Source: Acetivibrio clariflavus DSM 19732 (GTDB lineage Bacteria; Bacillota; Clostridia; Acetivibrionales; Acetivibrionaceae). From it: DNA of 64,000 bases. The DNA lies in the NCBI RefSeq assembly GCF_000237085.1, contig NC_016627.1, forward strand, positions 4,700,001 to 4,764,000, given 5' to 3'. Below are positions 27,454 through 36,433 of this stretch, one piece after another; position 1 is the first letter of the stretch; each line of letters opens with the position of its first letter. The translations under genes and the position numbers were made by a program. The notes under the pieces were generated by a model. The model searched no databases. It saw only the letters and a list, made by a program, of their open reading frames with translations, and was not told the origin of the DNA.

Positions 27454-28098
27454 TTACTTCTTTTTTCGTAATAAGAACATACTATCCACATTGTCGTTGT
27501 AAAGGTACTTATATTTTTCTTCTTTTATCAGTTCAAGATCTGGAAATCTGTCCATATATAGCTTCACAAAGTTCGTTTTCCATAATAAATCACTGTTTCC
27601 TCTATAATTTACTTCTGTATATTCATCTGCATAATATTCAAATCCCCAAATAAATTCCTTTGAACATCTATATATTTCATCCAACACCATATCAATATTG
27701 TCAGGTGCAATATGAATTAATACACCACTTGTAAAAACCATATCGAAATAATTGTCTTTAAAAGGTATATCATCGGCTGTGGCTTTAATTATATTAATGC
27801 CAGATGTCAAACTTTTGGCTTTTTGTATTGCATATTCCTGAAGTTCTATGCCATATAGATTTTTATATCCCATCTTCTGAAGTAACCTCAGCTGATTTCC
27901 CACATTACATCCAACTTCGAGAATCCTTTTATCTTCAAGACCCAATCCCGATAGAAATCTACTATTCATATCAAATCTGCTTATTCCAAACTCTCTTATA
28001 TAAAGATTGTTTAATTGGTCCGGATCAAATGTACACCTATCCGTGTAATCTTTACCGAATTGGCCTAACCATGTGCTTTCCTGAAAATTGCTTACCAT
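27454..28098 (-). CDS. Pseudaminic acid biosynthesis-associated methylase
   Basis: A 214-aa class I SAM-dependent methyltransferase. SAM-binding motif I is ILEVGCNVGNQLRLL, the post-I acidic residue is in YGIELQEYAIQKA, and a later motif is FDMVFTSGVLIHI. The start, EESTWLGQFGKDYTDRC-like sequence (STWLGQFGKDYTDRCTFDPD) and length match the methylase family repeatedly found in pseudaminic acid loci (TIGR03587 type). It may methylate the finished sugar or its acyl group. The start at 28098 follows AAGGAGG; 33 nt separate it from pseB. Confidence 0.88.
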   Translation of the reverse strand: MVSNFQESTWLGQFGKDYTDRCTFDPDQLNNLYIREFGISRFDMNSRFLSGLGLEDKRILEVGCNVGNQLRLLQKMGYKNLYGIELQEYAIQKAKSLTSGINIIKATADDIPFKDNYFDMVFTSGVLIHIAPDNIDMVLDEIYRCSKEFIWGFEYYADEYTEVNYRGNSDLLWKTNFVKLYMDRFPDLELIKEEKYKYLYNDNVDSMFLLRKKK

Positions 28099-28135
28099 AT
28101 ATTGTCCTCCTTTTTTTACGATGTTTTGCACCTTA

Positions 28136-29134
28136 TTACAGTAGTTTTTCCATTTCCAATATCCTTTTTATCTCTGCTTTGCTAAGGACTTTTTCATTCT
28201 TTGAACTGTAATTGCCTTTGGCAATACCCTTTGACTCGGGATAGATGTGCTCGTTATAGGGGGGATTGATTATAAACATATCATTCAGTTCAAAGGCTTT
28301 AGTAGACTCATCCTCAGACATAAGTTCTTCATACATTTTCTCGCCTGGGCGTAGTCCGATTTTTTTAACTTCCACTTTATTTTTATTCAAACGATTTTTA
28401 TCACACACATCATCAATAATTACTTCTGCCAAGTCTTTCAATCGTATTACAGGCATTTTCAGTACAAACACTTCTCCGCCCTTTGCAATTTTGCAAGCTT
28501 TAATAGTAAGCTCTACAGCTTGTGAAAGAGACATCATAAATCTTGTCATTTCAGGCTCCGTTATGGTTATATACCCTTTATCTAAAATCTGCTGCTTGAA
28601 CAAAGGAATTACAGAACCTCTTGACCCCATTACATTTCCAAACCTTACCGATGCGAATATTGTGTCTACATTTCCTCTTGAATAATATGCTGATGACATT
28701 AGTCTTTCTGCCAATAGTTTTGTTGCTCCCATCGTATTGGTGGGAGATACTGCTTTATCACTGCTTGAATATATAACTTTTTTTACTTTGTTCTCTATTG
28801 CACACGCTATAACATTCTGGGTTCCCAATACATTAGTTTTAACCGCTTCAAAAGGATCATACTCGCAAGCTGGTACATGTTTCATTGCTGCAAAGTTAAA
28901 TACAACATCAATATCATTCATCGCCCTGTTAAGTCTTTCCTTATCTCTTACATCTCCGAGCAGGAATCTTATGTTTTTCAACTCTCCCAATTTTTCCTTA
29001 AGCAGGAATTGCTTATATTCGTCCCTACTGTAAATTCTAACTACTGAAGGCTCTTCCAGTAATATTCTTTCCACCAGAGCTTGTCCTATTGTACCTGTTC
29101 CGCCAATTACCAATACTTTTTTATTCTTGAACAT
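28136..29134 (-). CDS. pseB: UDP-N-acetylglucosamine 4,6-dehydratase (inverting) PseB
   Basis: A 332-aa SDR that catalyses the first step of the pathway, dehydration with C5 inversion. Marks: GGTGTIGQALVERILLEEP, VFNFAAMKHVPACEYDPFEA, the characteristic SSDKAVSPTNTMGATKLLAE (in place of the usual YxxxK context), SVRFGNVMGSRGSVIPLF and MTRFMMSLSQAV. The start at 29134 follows AGGAGAG and overlaps the end of the upstream glycosyltransferase by 14 nt. It opens the sugar-synthesis part of the operon. Confidence 0.95.
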   Translation of the reverse strand: MFKNKKVLVIGGTGTIGQALVERILLEEPSVVRIYSRDEYKQFLLKEKLGELKNIRFLLGDVRDKERLNRAMNDIDVVFNFAAMKHVPACEYDPFEAVKTNVLGTQNVIACAIENKVKKVIYSSSDKAVSPTNTMGATKLLAERLMSSAYYSRGNVDTIFASVRFGNVMGSRGSVIPLFKQQILDKGYITITEPEMTRFMMSLSQAVELTIKACKIAKGGEVFVLKMPVIRLKDLAEVIIDDVCDKNRLNKNKVEVKKIGLRPGEKMYEELMSEDESTKAFELNDMFIINPPYNEHIYPESKGIAKGNYSSKNEKVLSKAEIKRILEMEKLL

Positions 29135-30536
29135 AGTCTCTCCTGCTTTCTTCAAGTATAGTACTAATTTTTTGGCTAAAATTAAAACTCCTTTTAAGAT
29201 ATTGGGAAATTACATCCTTAAGCTTCATGTGCTTCATTCCTTCAATCAATGCTCCGCCTTCTGTGGCATTTATAAAAACTCGATTTTCCTTTTCAATCCT
29301 TCTTTCTATCCAATATTTATAACTCAACAGCCCCAATGTTGTATAAAGGATCTCACCATTTTGCCCGACTACTTTTCGCATATTTTTAAGTTCTTTGGTA
29401 TTAACATCTGCAGAAGTTCCATATTGTACATGGTTTCTGCCATTTGTAAACGCAAGATCCTGACCTACCAATATGATAAAGTCAAATCCCATTTTTATGG
29501 CAATGTCAAGTGCCGTTGTTGCAACCGATCCCCCAGGGTCAACTATATACTTTTCCTTTTCAGCTTTTAATTGTTCTTTTTTATAGCAAGCTATAGCTTT
29601 TGGACCTTTATATGCCGATACTGTACCGGCATACGCAGATGACAGATATATCATGGGTATTTCCATGTTTTCAAACCCTTTAATCTGATTTAATGTACCC
29701 TCTTTAGGATCTATAACAACAAATAAATCCGGTATGATATCTCGGAGCAAAAGAGGCCTCAGTGAAGAACCCACTGCAAAAATCATTGCCTTATTTTTTG
29801 CTTCTTTCAGATACTCAATATTTAAATCCAGTGACGGCCCGCTTGATACAATAATTACAGATTGCCCTTTAAACTTCTCAAAAAATATACCTACATTCGG
29901 GTCATCATTCTGCAAATTTATTTTTATATTATCATCTATAAGTTTTAATAAATCTTTAGATACACTTTTCCGTATATTCCAATCTTCCATAACAAATTTA
30001 AAATACTCATTTTCCGGTGGTATTGCCTTTAATGAAGGTGGATGTATAATAAAATTTACACCTTCATTTAGTAATGACTTTACCTTTGAGCAAATATTTG
30101 ACTCATCCTGTGAAATAATAAGCTCAATATTCGAATTAGTTATAATATGGGTTAAATCTCTCAATTCAAGGGCTTTGTAAAATACATCCATATTATTTTC
30201 TAATACATATAGCTTATCATCATACTGCATGAATTTTAGCATTTCATCTATGTGATATCCCAATGCAAACCCATATAACACATGGATCCGAATATCATTT
30301 CTATATTGTTGTCTGGCGAACTTAATTGCTTCATCCACAGGATTATATCTGCTGTGCAAATAAAACCTTTTTACCTCTTTGTACAATTCAAGCTCAACTT
30401 TTAACGTATAAAGACCGTTATTGCAGCTTTCAACTTTGTATTTTAAGGTATCCGGCCGTCGTCGTTTTATAATCTCATCGTATATATCCGGATAAAAGCA
30501 TTTTAACGCCTCAATATTCTTTTCAAATACGAGCAT
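29121..30536 (-). CDS. Motility-associated factor (MAF) flagellin glycosyltransferase
   Basis: A 471-aa cytosolic MAF protein with the DUF115/MptE-like core: an N-terminal domain with HVLYGFALGYHIDEM, then VIIVSSGPSLDLNIEYL, IFAVGSSLRPLLLRDIIPDL, DPGGSVATTALDIAI and LVGQDLAFT. MAF proteins transfer nonulosonic acids such as CMP-pseudaminic acid to flagellin. The ATG at 30536 overlaps the stop of the preceding small gene (TAATG), so the two are coupled. The first of two MAFs in this locus counted from pseB. Confidence 0.93.
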   Translation of the reverse strand: MLVFEKNIEALKCFYPDIYDEIIKRRRPDTLKYKVESCNNGLYTLKVELELYKEVKRFYLHSRYNPVDEAIKFARQQYRNDIRIHVLYGFALGYHIDEMLKFMQYDDKLYVLENNMDVFYKALELRDLTHIITNSNIELIISQDESNICSKVKSLLNEGVNFIIHPPSLKAIPPENEYFKFVMEDWNIRKSVSKDLLKLIDDNIKINLQNDDPNVGIFFEKFKGQSVIIVSSGPSLDLNIEYLKEAKNKAMIFAVGSSLRPLLLRDIIPDLFVVIDPKEGTLNQIKGFENMEIPMIYLSSAYAGTVSAYKGPKAIACYKKEQLKAEKEKYIVDPGGSVATTALDIAIKMGFDFIILVGQDLAFTNGRNHVQYGTSADVNTKELKNMRKVVGQNGEILYTTLGLLSYKYWIERRIEKENRVFINATEGGALIEGMKHMKLKDVISQYLKRSFNFSQKISTILEESRRDYVQE

Positions 30537-30901
30537 TACTGCAAACTCCTCTGAACAAGTATCAGTTTGTCCTTCCATTCCTTTATCACTGGAGTTACCT
30601 CATATTCAAGCAAGTCACCTAAAAGTACATAGTCAGTATTCTCTAATGCTTCTATCAATTGATTAAATATTGGATTCATACTTGAAATATCTATGGATAC
30701 TTCACCTTGTATATCTCTTGTACCTTCAATTGCCTGTAAAAGCCATTGGATTCCGTCAATAAGCTGAATCATGGAATTGGTAGCCTTATCCTCCCTGCCC
30801 TCCTGAAAATCTCCGTTTATGCCTTCAATTCCTATAACCATTCGGTCTATATAGTTTATTGCCGATTCAATTACTTCCTTTTTCAATTCAATTTCTGACA
30901 T
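30536..30901 (-). CDS. Small conserved protein between two MAF genes, unknown function
   Basis: A 121-aa acidic, alpha-helical protein (AINYIDRMVIGIEGINGDFQ; SMIQLIDGIQWLLQAIEG; TDYVLLGDLLEYEVTPVIKE). No signal peptide, no known motif. It starts at 30901 behind GAGGAG and overlaps the next MAF by the TAATG junction. Tight coupling between two MAF glycosyltransferases suggests a role in glycosylation, perhaps as partner or flagellin-delivery chaperone; this is inference. Confidence 0.8.
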   Translation of the reverse strand: MSEIELKKEVIESAINYIDRMVIGIEGINGDFQEGREDKATNSMIQLIDGIQWLLQAIEGTRDIQGEVSIDISSMNPIFNQLIEALENTDYVLLGDLLEYEVTPVIKEWKDKLILVQRSLQ

Positions 30902-30913
30902 AATTATCACTCC

Positions 30914-32794
30914 TCAGGTGTTTATTTGAATTTCATCCAAAACTTTTTTTGCAATTTCATTGACAAGGACTATTTTTTCTTTAATATCTGTATACTGCAT
31001 AAGCAGTCCTTCATATAAACAGACTTTCTTCTCATGTAAATCATCAAGAAGCTCGCTCTTTCTTTCCCTATCATTTTTAATTACCTGAATGAAATAACTG
31101 CATAATTCATAAATTAAATTCTCATATAATTCTTTTTCCTCTATTTCTTGTGTTAATTGGCTTATTTCTTCCCATTTTTCCGTATTCACAGAATCTACAT
31201 CTTTAAGTATATCGAGAAGTATATCTATTCTCTTAATAGCTTTCTCTTTCATTTCTTCACTCTCGTCATATACTTTTTGAAGAAATTTCACAATTTTTTC
31301 TCTTTTGTCTTTACTTTCACTTATTCCCGCCAGATATATTTTCCTTAATATTCCACATATATCAAATTCTTTAGTGCAATATTCATCTATTATTTCCTTA
31401 AGAGGTCTGTTGATAATGCCTTTTATCGGCAATCCTCCCTCGGTACAGTTAAAATAGATGTTTTCTGGAAACACTTTTACATATTCCTCGAAATATACCT
31501 TAATAGACAGCATACTTTGAGTTGTATAAACCAAATTACCGTTTATATCGGTTTCTTCTATATAATTTTTGTTCTTTTGTTCAATATTTTTACGAAGAAT
31601 TTCATCCTGCTTTGCCTTTAAAACCGCACCTTCAGCATAGGTTTGCAAATTCGAATAGCTTAAATCTTGTCCCGTAAGGATAATAGGATTGCATCCTAAA
31701 AATCTTGAAATATCAAAGGCGAGATTGGAGACCGATGCACCCGAATTTCTTTCTTTTGAATTCTCTCCCAGTTGCCTTTCAAACCAATTATCATACTCAA
31801 AAGTATTCATCTTAAAAAATATTTTAGGCCCTTCATAATTTTTTAATCCATCAAAATGAACTGTTGAACTGTAAGCAAAGTATATATCCTTAGACTTTAC
31901 ATTATTAAACAATATGCTTTCAGCTTTACCACCATCAACTCCGACCATTATATGGGGTTCTATACCGTGACTTTCAAGAATATTAATTGCAGACCCTGCA
32001 GATATTATAAGTGCTTTATTTTTTATTTCTTTAAGCAAGTGTATATTTTTATTCAACGAAGGCCCAGCTGAAACAATTACAGCAGGTACACCCTTCAAAC
32101 AAGATTCAAATATGTCGAGATTTGCACTTTTCGGATACTCTTTCATATTCTCAAAGAAGTTTACAAGCCAATCCTTAGAAAATACAACTGCCGTATTAGT
32201 GTTAATTTCATGAACTTTTGAATACTTTATGAATTCTTTCTTTAATTCTAACCACCAGTTTCCGTATGCCGTCCTATAACTCAGCAATTCTTCAAAGGAT
32301 ACACTAAAAATTTCCCCATTCTCTCTTAAATTTAAGAATATTTTGCTGACTAATTCTGTGTCATCGCTGACAATAAAAAGAGTGTTTTTGGCATTTATTA
32401 AGTGTCTAATGTCTCTCACAGTCATTAGTTTGACAAAAACACTCATATCAGGCTCAATTACAATTTTATTTTTATTGGGAAAATTTTCGAACAATACATC
32501 CAAATGATACCCAGCACCTATCCCCAGCACAGCAATTGTGTCCACACCTTTTAAGTCCAATTTCGAAATCCAATTTTTTGCCTCTTTGATAGGATCATAG
32601 GGACTATGCAGAAATAGATATTTACCGTTAACATTAATCTTTAAATTGGGCATATCCGATTTAGTTTTTTCACATAAAATTTCCTCAAGCTTTTGATAAT
32701 GCTGAGAATAAAAAGCCTTACATCTCTCTGCTAACACAGCATATTCTTTCTTTAAAGCTTCCAGGTTAACGTCAAATAGTTCCCTCATACGCAT
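30914..32794 (-). CDS. Second MAF flagellin glycosyltransferase
   Basis: A 626-aa MAF protein. The N-terminal part has TIAVLGIGAGYHLDVLFENF and KNKIVIEPDMSVFVKLM; the DUF115 core shows VPAVIVSAGPSLNKNIHLL, LIISAGSAINILESHGIEP, NSGASVSNLAFDIS and LTGQDLSYS. A C-terminal helical extension of about 130 residues (SESKDKREKIVKFLQKVYDE onward) is lacking in the other MAF. The start at 32794 is preceded by AAGGGG. It is the first gene after the flagellins, behind a terminator hairpin. Confidence 0.93.
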   Translation of the reverse strand: MRMRELFDVNLEALKKEYAVLAERCKAFYSQHYQKLEEILCEKTKSDMPNLKINVNGKYLFLHSPYDPIKEAKNWISKLDLKGVDTIAVLGIGAGYHLDVLFENFPNKNKIVIEPDMSVFVKLMTVRDIRHLINAKNTLFIVSDDTELVSKIFLNLRENGEIFSVSFEELLSYRTAYGNWWLELKKEFIKYSKVHEINTNTAVVFSKDWLVNFFENMKEYPKSANLDIFESCLKGVPAVIVSAGPSLNKNIHLLKEIKNKALIISAGSAINILESHGIEPHIMVGVDGGKAESILFNNVKSKDIYFAYSSTVHFDGLKNYEGPKIFFKMNTFEYDNWFERQLGENSKERNSGASVSNLAFDISRFLGCNPIILTGQDLSYSNLQTYAEGAVLKAKQDEILRKNIEQKNKNYIEETDINGNLVYTTQSMLSIKVYFEEYVKVFPENIYFNCTEGGLPIKGIINRPLKEIIDEYCTKEFDICGILRKIYLAGISESKDKREKIVKFLQKVYDESEEMKEKAIKRIDILLDILKDVDSVNTEKWEEISQLTQEIEEKELYENLIYELCSYFIQVIKNDRERKSELLDDLHEKKVCLYEGLLMQYTDIKEKIVLVNEIAKKVLDEIQINT

Positions 32795-32828
32795 TTTTCC
32801 CCTTTTTATCTTTTGAAACAACCAGCAT

Positions 32829-32862
32829 AAAAAGCCAGCAGCATATAAGCCGCCGGCTTTTT
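32829..32862 (-). terminator. Terminator between flagellin genes and the glycosylation genes
   Basis: A 14-bp stem with two G-U pairs (32849-32862 with 32829-32842), 6-nt loop, followed by a T-run on the minus strand. It would keep the very high flagellin expression from fully running into the MAF/pse genes. Confidence 0.7.
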
Positions 32863-32974
32863 AATTCAAAGTACTAATATTACCTTCCAAGGCTTTCCAG
32901 TCGATATTGTGTATAGCACATATATCCAATGTGCCTCATTAGGTTAAAATACATCATAACTTATGAAGCACCGG

Positions 32975-33787
32975 TTATTGTAACAACTGGAGCACGCCCT
33001 GAGGTACCATATTAGCTTGTGCCAACATAGCCGTGGCAGCTTGGTTCAATATATTGTTCTTTGTGAAGTTCATCATTTCTTTTGCCATGTCTACATCTCT
33101 GATTCTTGATTCAGATGCCTGTAAGTTCTCTGCCGATGTGTCAAGGTTCTTTATTGTGTGCTCAAGTCTGTTCTGCTTAGCACCCAATCTTGCTCTTTCT
33201 GATGATACTGTATTTATTGCAGCATCAATCTTGGAAATAGCCGATTGTGCTTTTGCACTAGTGCTAACACTCAATCCGGCAACAGATAATTTCGCTGCAG
33301 TCATTGTACCTATTGAAATAGTAAGTGTTTCACCTTTGTTAGCACCTATTTGAATTACTTTGTTCTGCAGGCTTCCATTTAATAATGCCTGTGTATTAAA
33401 CTGGGTTTTTTGTGCTATTCTTGTTACTTCTTCATGAAGTTCATTAAGTTCTAATTGTATAGCACTTCTATCTTTTTCTACATTAGTGTCGTTTGCCGCT
33501 TGCACAGCCAATTCTCTCATTCTTTGGAGTATTTCATGGGTTTCTGTCAATGCTCCTTCTGCTGTCTGAATGAGGGATATTCCATCCTGTGCATTGCTTG
33601 ATGCCTTTTGGAGTCCTCTTATCTGGGCTCTCATTTTTTCGGATATCGACAATCCTGCTGCATCGTCTCCTGCTCTGTTGATCCTATAACCCGATGACAA
33701 TTTCTCCAAAGACTTCTCCTGATTTACACTGTTAATCTTTAATTGCCTGTGGGCATTCATTGCCATCAAATTGTTATTAATCCTCAT
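32975..33787 (-). CDS. fliC: Flagellin, third copy in transcription order
   Basis: A 270-aa short flagellin with conserved D0/D1 ends (MRINNNLMAMNAHRQLKINS; EKLSSGYRINRAGDDAAGLS; C-terminal SESRIRDVDMAKEMMNFTK and MVPQGVLQLLQ) and a small central region without D2/D3 domains. It differs from the other two copies in the centre (for example LLNGSLQNKVIQIG, then ISIGTMTAAKLSV) and at a few D1 sites. The start is the second ATG, 8 nt after AAGGAGG. Central Ser/Thr residues are plausible glycan sites. Only about 40 nt separate it from the copy before it. Confidence 0.95.
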   Translation of the reverse strand: MRINNNLMAMNAHRQLKINSVNQEKSLEKLSSGYRINRAGDDAAGLSISEKMRAQIRGLQKASSNAQDGISLIQTAEGALTETHEILQRMRELAVQAANDTNVEKDRSAIQLELNELHEEVTRIAQKTQFNTQALLNGSLQNKVIQIGANKGETLTISIGTMTAAKLSVAGLSVSTSAKAQSAISKIDAAINTVSSERARLGAKQNRLEHTIKNLDTSAENLQASESRIRDVDMAKEMMNFTKNNILNQAATAMLAQANMVPQGVLQLLQ

Positions 33788-33827
33788 AACCATTCCTCCT
33801 TGATTTTTTTATTTGCTTCCATGCCTA

Positions 33828-34646
33828 TTATTGCAATAACTGAAGCACTCCCTGAGGTACCATATTAGCTTGTGCCAACATTGCTGTAGCTGCCTGGTTA
33901 AGTATGTTGTTCTTTGTGAAGTTCATCATTTCTTTTGCCATGTCTACATCTCTGATTCTTGATTCAGATGCCTGCAAGTTCTCTGCTGATGTGTCAAGGT
34001 TCCTTATTGTATGCTCAAGCCTGTTTTGCTTAGCACCCAATTTCGCTCTTTCTGATGATACTGTATTTATTGCATTATCTATTGCTTCAATCGTATCCTG
34101 GGCTTCAGATGATGTGCCAACCAACATTACTGATGTACCTACACCCAGAGTATCTGCATCCATAGCTTCTATGCCTATTTCTAATGTTTCACCTTTATTG
34201 GCACCTATCTGGATTACTTTGCTGCTAAATCCTCCAGCTAACAAAGTCTGTGTATTGAATTGAGTCTTTTCTGCAATCCTTGTTATTTCTGCAGATAATT
34301 CATTTAACTCCAATTTTATAGCACTTCTATCCTTGTCTACATTAGTATCGTTTGCTGCTTGCACAGCCAATTCTCTCATTCTTTGGAGTATTTCATGGGT
34401 TTCTGTCAATGCTCCTTCTGCTGTCTGAATGAGGGATATTCCATCCTGTGCATTGCTTGATGCCTTTTGGAGTCCTCTTATCTGGGCTCTCATTTTTTCG
34501 GATATCGACAATCCTGCTGCGTCGTCTCCTGCTCTGTTGATCCTATAACCCGATGACAATTTCTCCAAAGACTTCTCCTGATTTGCACTGTTAATCTTTA
34601 ATTGCCTGTGGGCATTCATTGCCATTAAGTTATTATTAATTCTCAT
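33828..34646 (-). CDS. fliC: Flagellin, second copy in transcription order
   Basis: A 272-aa flagellin whose protein sequence is identical to the copy at 34687-35505; the DNA is nearly identical, too, with a few silent changes near the 5' end. Central residues include LLAGGFSSKVIQIG and LGVGTSVMLVGTSSEAQDT, a Ser/Thr-rich stretch suited to O-glycosylation. The ribosome site AAGGAGG and an upstream GGAAGC are the same as for the other copies. The third, downstream copy follows within about 40 nt without a terminator. Confidence 0.95.
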   Translation of the reverse strand: MRINNNLMAMNAHRQLKINSANQEKSLEKLSSGYRINRAGDDAAGLSISEKMRAQIRGLQKASSNAQDGISLIQTAEGALTETHEILQRMRELAVQAANDTNVDKDRSAIKLELNELSAEITRIAEKTQFNTQTLLAGGFSSKVIQIGANKGETLEIGIEAMDADTLGVGTSVMLVGTSSEAQDTIEAIDNAINTVSSERAKLGAKQNRLEHTIRNLDTSAENLQASESRIRDVDMAKEMMNFTKNNILNQAATAMLAQANMVPQGVLQLLQ

Positions 34647-34686
34647 AACCATTCCTCCTTGATTTTTTTATTTGCTTCCATGCCTA

Positions 34687-35505
34687 TTATTGCAATAACT
34701 GGAGCACGCCCTGAGGTACCATATTAGCTTGTGCCAACATTGCTGTAGCTGCCTGGTTAAGTATGTTGTTCTTCGTAAAGTTCATCATTTCTTTCGCCAT
34801 GTCTACATCTCTGATTCTTGATTCAGATGCCTGCAAGTTCTCTGCTGATGTGTCAAGGTTCCTTATTGTATGCTCAAGCCTGTTTTGCTTAGCACCCAAT
34901 TTCGCTCTTTCTGATGATACTGTATTTATTGCATTATCTATTGCTTCAATCGTATCCTGGGCTTCAGATGATGTGCCAACCAACATTACTGATGTACCTA
35001 CACCCAGAGTATCTGCATCCATAGCTTCTATGCCTATTTCTAATGTTTCACCTTTATTGGCACCTATCTGGATTACTTTGCTGCTAAATCCTCCAGCTAA
35101 CAAAGTCTGTGTATTGAATTGAGTCTTTTCTGCAATCCTTGTTATTTCTGCAGATAATTCATTTAACTCCAATTTTATAGCACTTCTATCCTTGTCTACA
35201 TTAGTATCGTTTGCTGCTTGCACAGCCAATTCTCTCATTCTTTGGAGTATTTCATGGGTTTCTGTCAATGCTCCTTCTGCTGTCTGAATGAGGGATATTC
35301 CATCCTGTGCATTGCTTGATGCCTTTTGGAGTCCTCTTATCTGGGCTCTCATTTTTTCGGATATCGACAATCCTGCTGCGTCGTCTCCTGCTCTGTTGAT
35401 CCTATAACCCGATGACAATTTCTCCAAAGACTTCTCCTGATTTGCACTGTTAATCTTTAGCTGTCTGTGGGCATTCATTGCCATCAAATTGTTATTAATC
35501 CTCAT
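34687..35505 (-). CDS. fliC: Flagellin, first copy of the tandem array
   Basis: A 272-aa flagellin, identical in protein to the copy at 33828-34646. An in-frame extension to 35592 exists, but the AAGGAGG 8 nt before the ATG at 35505 fixes the start. It lies behind a candidate flagellar sigma-28 type promoter and about 95 nt of leader, and separated by a terminator from csrA. Short flagellins of this size form the filament by themselves in clostridia. Confidence 0.95.
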   Translation of the reverse strand: MRINNNLMAMNAHRQLKINSANQEKSLEKLSSGYRINRAGDDAAGLSISEKMRAQIRGLQKASSNAQDGISLIQTAEGALTETHEILQRMRELAVQAANDTNVDKDRSAIKLELNELSAEITRIAEKTQFNTQTLLAGGFSSKVIQIGANKGETLEIGIEAMDADTLGVGTSVMLVGTSSEAQDTIEAIDNAINTVSSERAKLGAKQNRLEHTIRNLDTSAENLQASESRIRDVDMAKEMMNFTKNNILNQAATAMLAQANMVPQGVLQLLQ

Positions 35506-35608
35506 AACCATTCCTCCTTGATTTTTTTGCTTCCATGCGCCAATCCCACGAATTATATTTTCCAATAACATTTTATGGGAAAATATATTCAATGTAATCT
35601 CATAATAT

Positions 35609-35636
35609 ATATCGACTGAATTTGAGAAGAATTAAT
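35609..35636 (-). promoter_or_regulatory. Candidate sigma-28 (SigD) promoter of the flagellin genes
   Basis: On the minus strand ATTAAT (35631-35636) and TCGATAT (35609-35615) are 15 nt apart, similar to the SigD consensus TAAA-N15-CCGATAT. A matching arrangement precedes flgM at 42679-42707. The transcript would start about 95 nt before the flagellin ATG. Confidence 0.5.
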
Positions 35637-35676
35637 AGAAATTTTTGCTTTTCTTTAACTGAATATAAAATTGAAA

Positions 35677-35700
35677 AAAAGTGATAAAAATATCACTTTT
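35677..35700 (-). terminator. Terminator after csrA
   Basis: A perfect 10-bp stem with a 4-nt loop (35691-35700 with 35677-35686) and T-run on the minus strand, about 32 nt past the csrA stop. It separates the flgM-to-csrA unit from the flagellins. Confidence 0.75.
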
Positions 35701-35731
35701 CCAATAAAGAAGTGTTTAATTGGGTGAAAAA

Positions 35732-35947
35732 CTATTTGAGTATATCCTTTAAATCTATACTCTTAACTTCTGCAGCCTTTTTATTCTCTGCCTGAATTTC
35801 AAGATATATCTCTTTTCTATAAACAGAAACGCTTTTAGGGGCATTAATTCCTATACGTACCTGTTCTCCCTGTACATCTACAACAGTAATCTCAATATTA
35901 TCATTTATAATTATCGATTCATTTCTCTTCCTTGTTAGTATCAGCAC
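35732..35947 (-). CDS. csrA: Carbon storage regulator CsrA
   Basis: A 71-aa RNA-binding dimer protein ([20 protein letters not shown], then [19 protein letters not shown]) that binds GGA motifs near ribosome sites. In B. subtilis it represses flagellin translation and is sequestered by FliW. The start is a GTG at 35947, 9 nt after GGGAGG. It overlaps fliW by 29 nt, and the flagellins follow directly. Confidence 0.96.
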   Translation of the reverse strand: MLILTRKRNESIIINDNIEITVVDVQGEQVRIGINAPKSVSVYRKEIYLEIQAENKKAAEVKSIDLKDILK

Positions 35948-36398
35948 CTGTATTAACCTCCCGTCTACGGAGTTCTTCTACAATATAGTGTCTCACACTA
36001 TACATATCTGTGTCAAGGACAACTTGCATTCCGGTATTATTTTTCGTATTTATTATAACAGGTGCCTTTAAATTCATTGTCATTTTACTAACATCATCAG
36101 GTACAACAACAATTGACAGTACCATCACATCTTCAATACTTTCAATATTTAAACTGCTAACAATCTCTTCCGGTATTTCAATGTCATAATCATTTACAAT
36201 CATAAAAGGATTAACTACCGCAAAAGCCAGCTGACCATCATCAACACACTGAAGCCACCGGAAAGGTGATGTCTCATCTCCATCATATAGAACTACAAAT
36301 TTTTTTAAATCCTCAAATCCCGGTATCCCTTCCTTAAAATTAATAATTTTGCTTTCATCAATTTCTATTTCGCCAAAATGTCTGGTATTTAGAAGCAT
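35919..36398 (-). CDS. fliW: Flagellar assembly factor FliW
   Basis: A 159-aa FliW, which binds either flagellin or CsrA and so couples flagellin translation to export. Marks: [40 protein letters not shown] and [20 protein letters not shown]. Longer than B. subtilis FliW by a C-terminal tail rich in Arg/Glu. TGGAGGAG precedes the ATG. Overlaps csrA. Confidence 0.96.
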   Translation of the reverse strand: MLLNTRHFGEIEIDESKIINFKEGIPGFEDLKKFVVLYDGDETSPFRWLQCVDDGQLAFAVVNPFMIVNDYDIEIPEEIVSSLNIESIEDVMVLSIVVVPDDVSKMTMNLKAPVIINTKNNTGMQVVLDTDMYSVRHYIVEELRRREVNTGADTNKEEK

Positions 36399-36433
36399 TT
36401 AATCTCCTCCATTTACTCATATACAGTTAGTAT

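Noticed and set aside
33904-35122. Two identical 119-aa + strand frames
   Set aside because: Antisense shadows of the duplicated flagellin genes.
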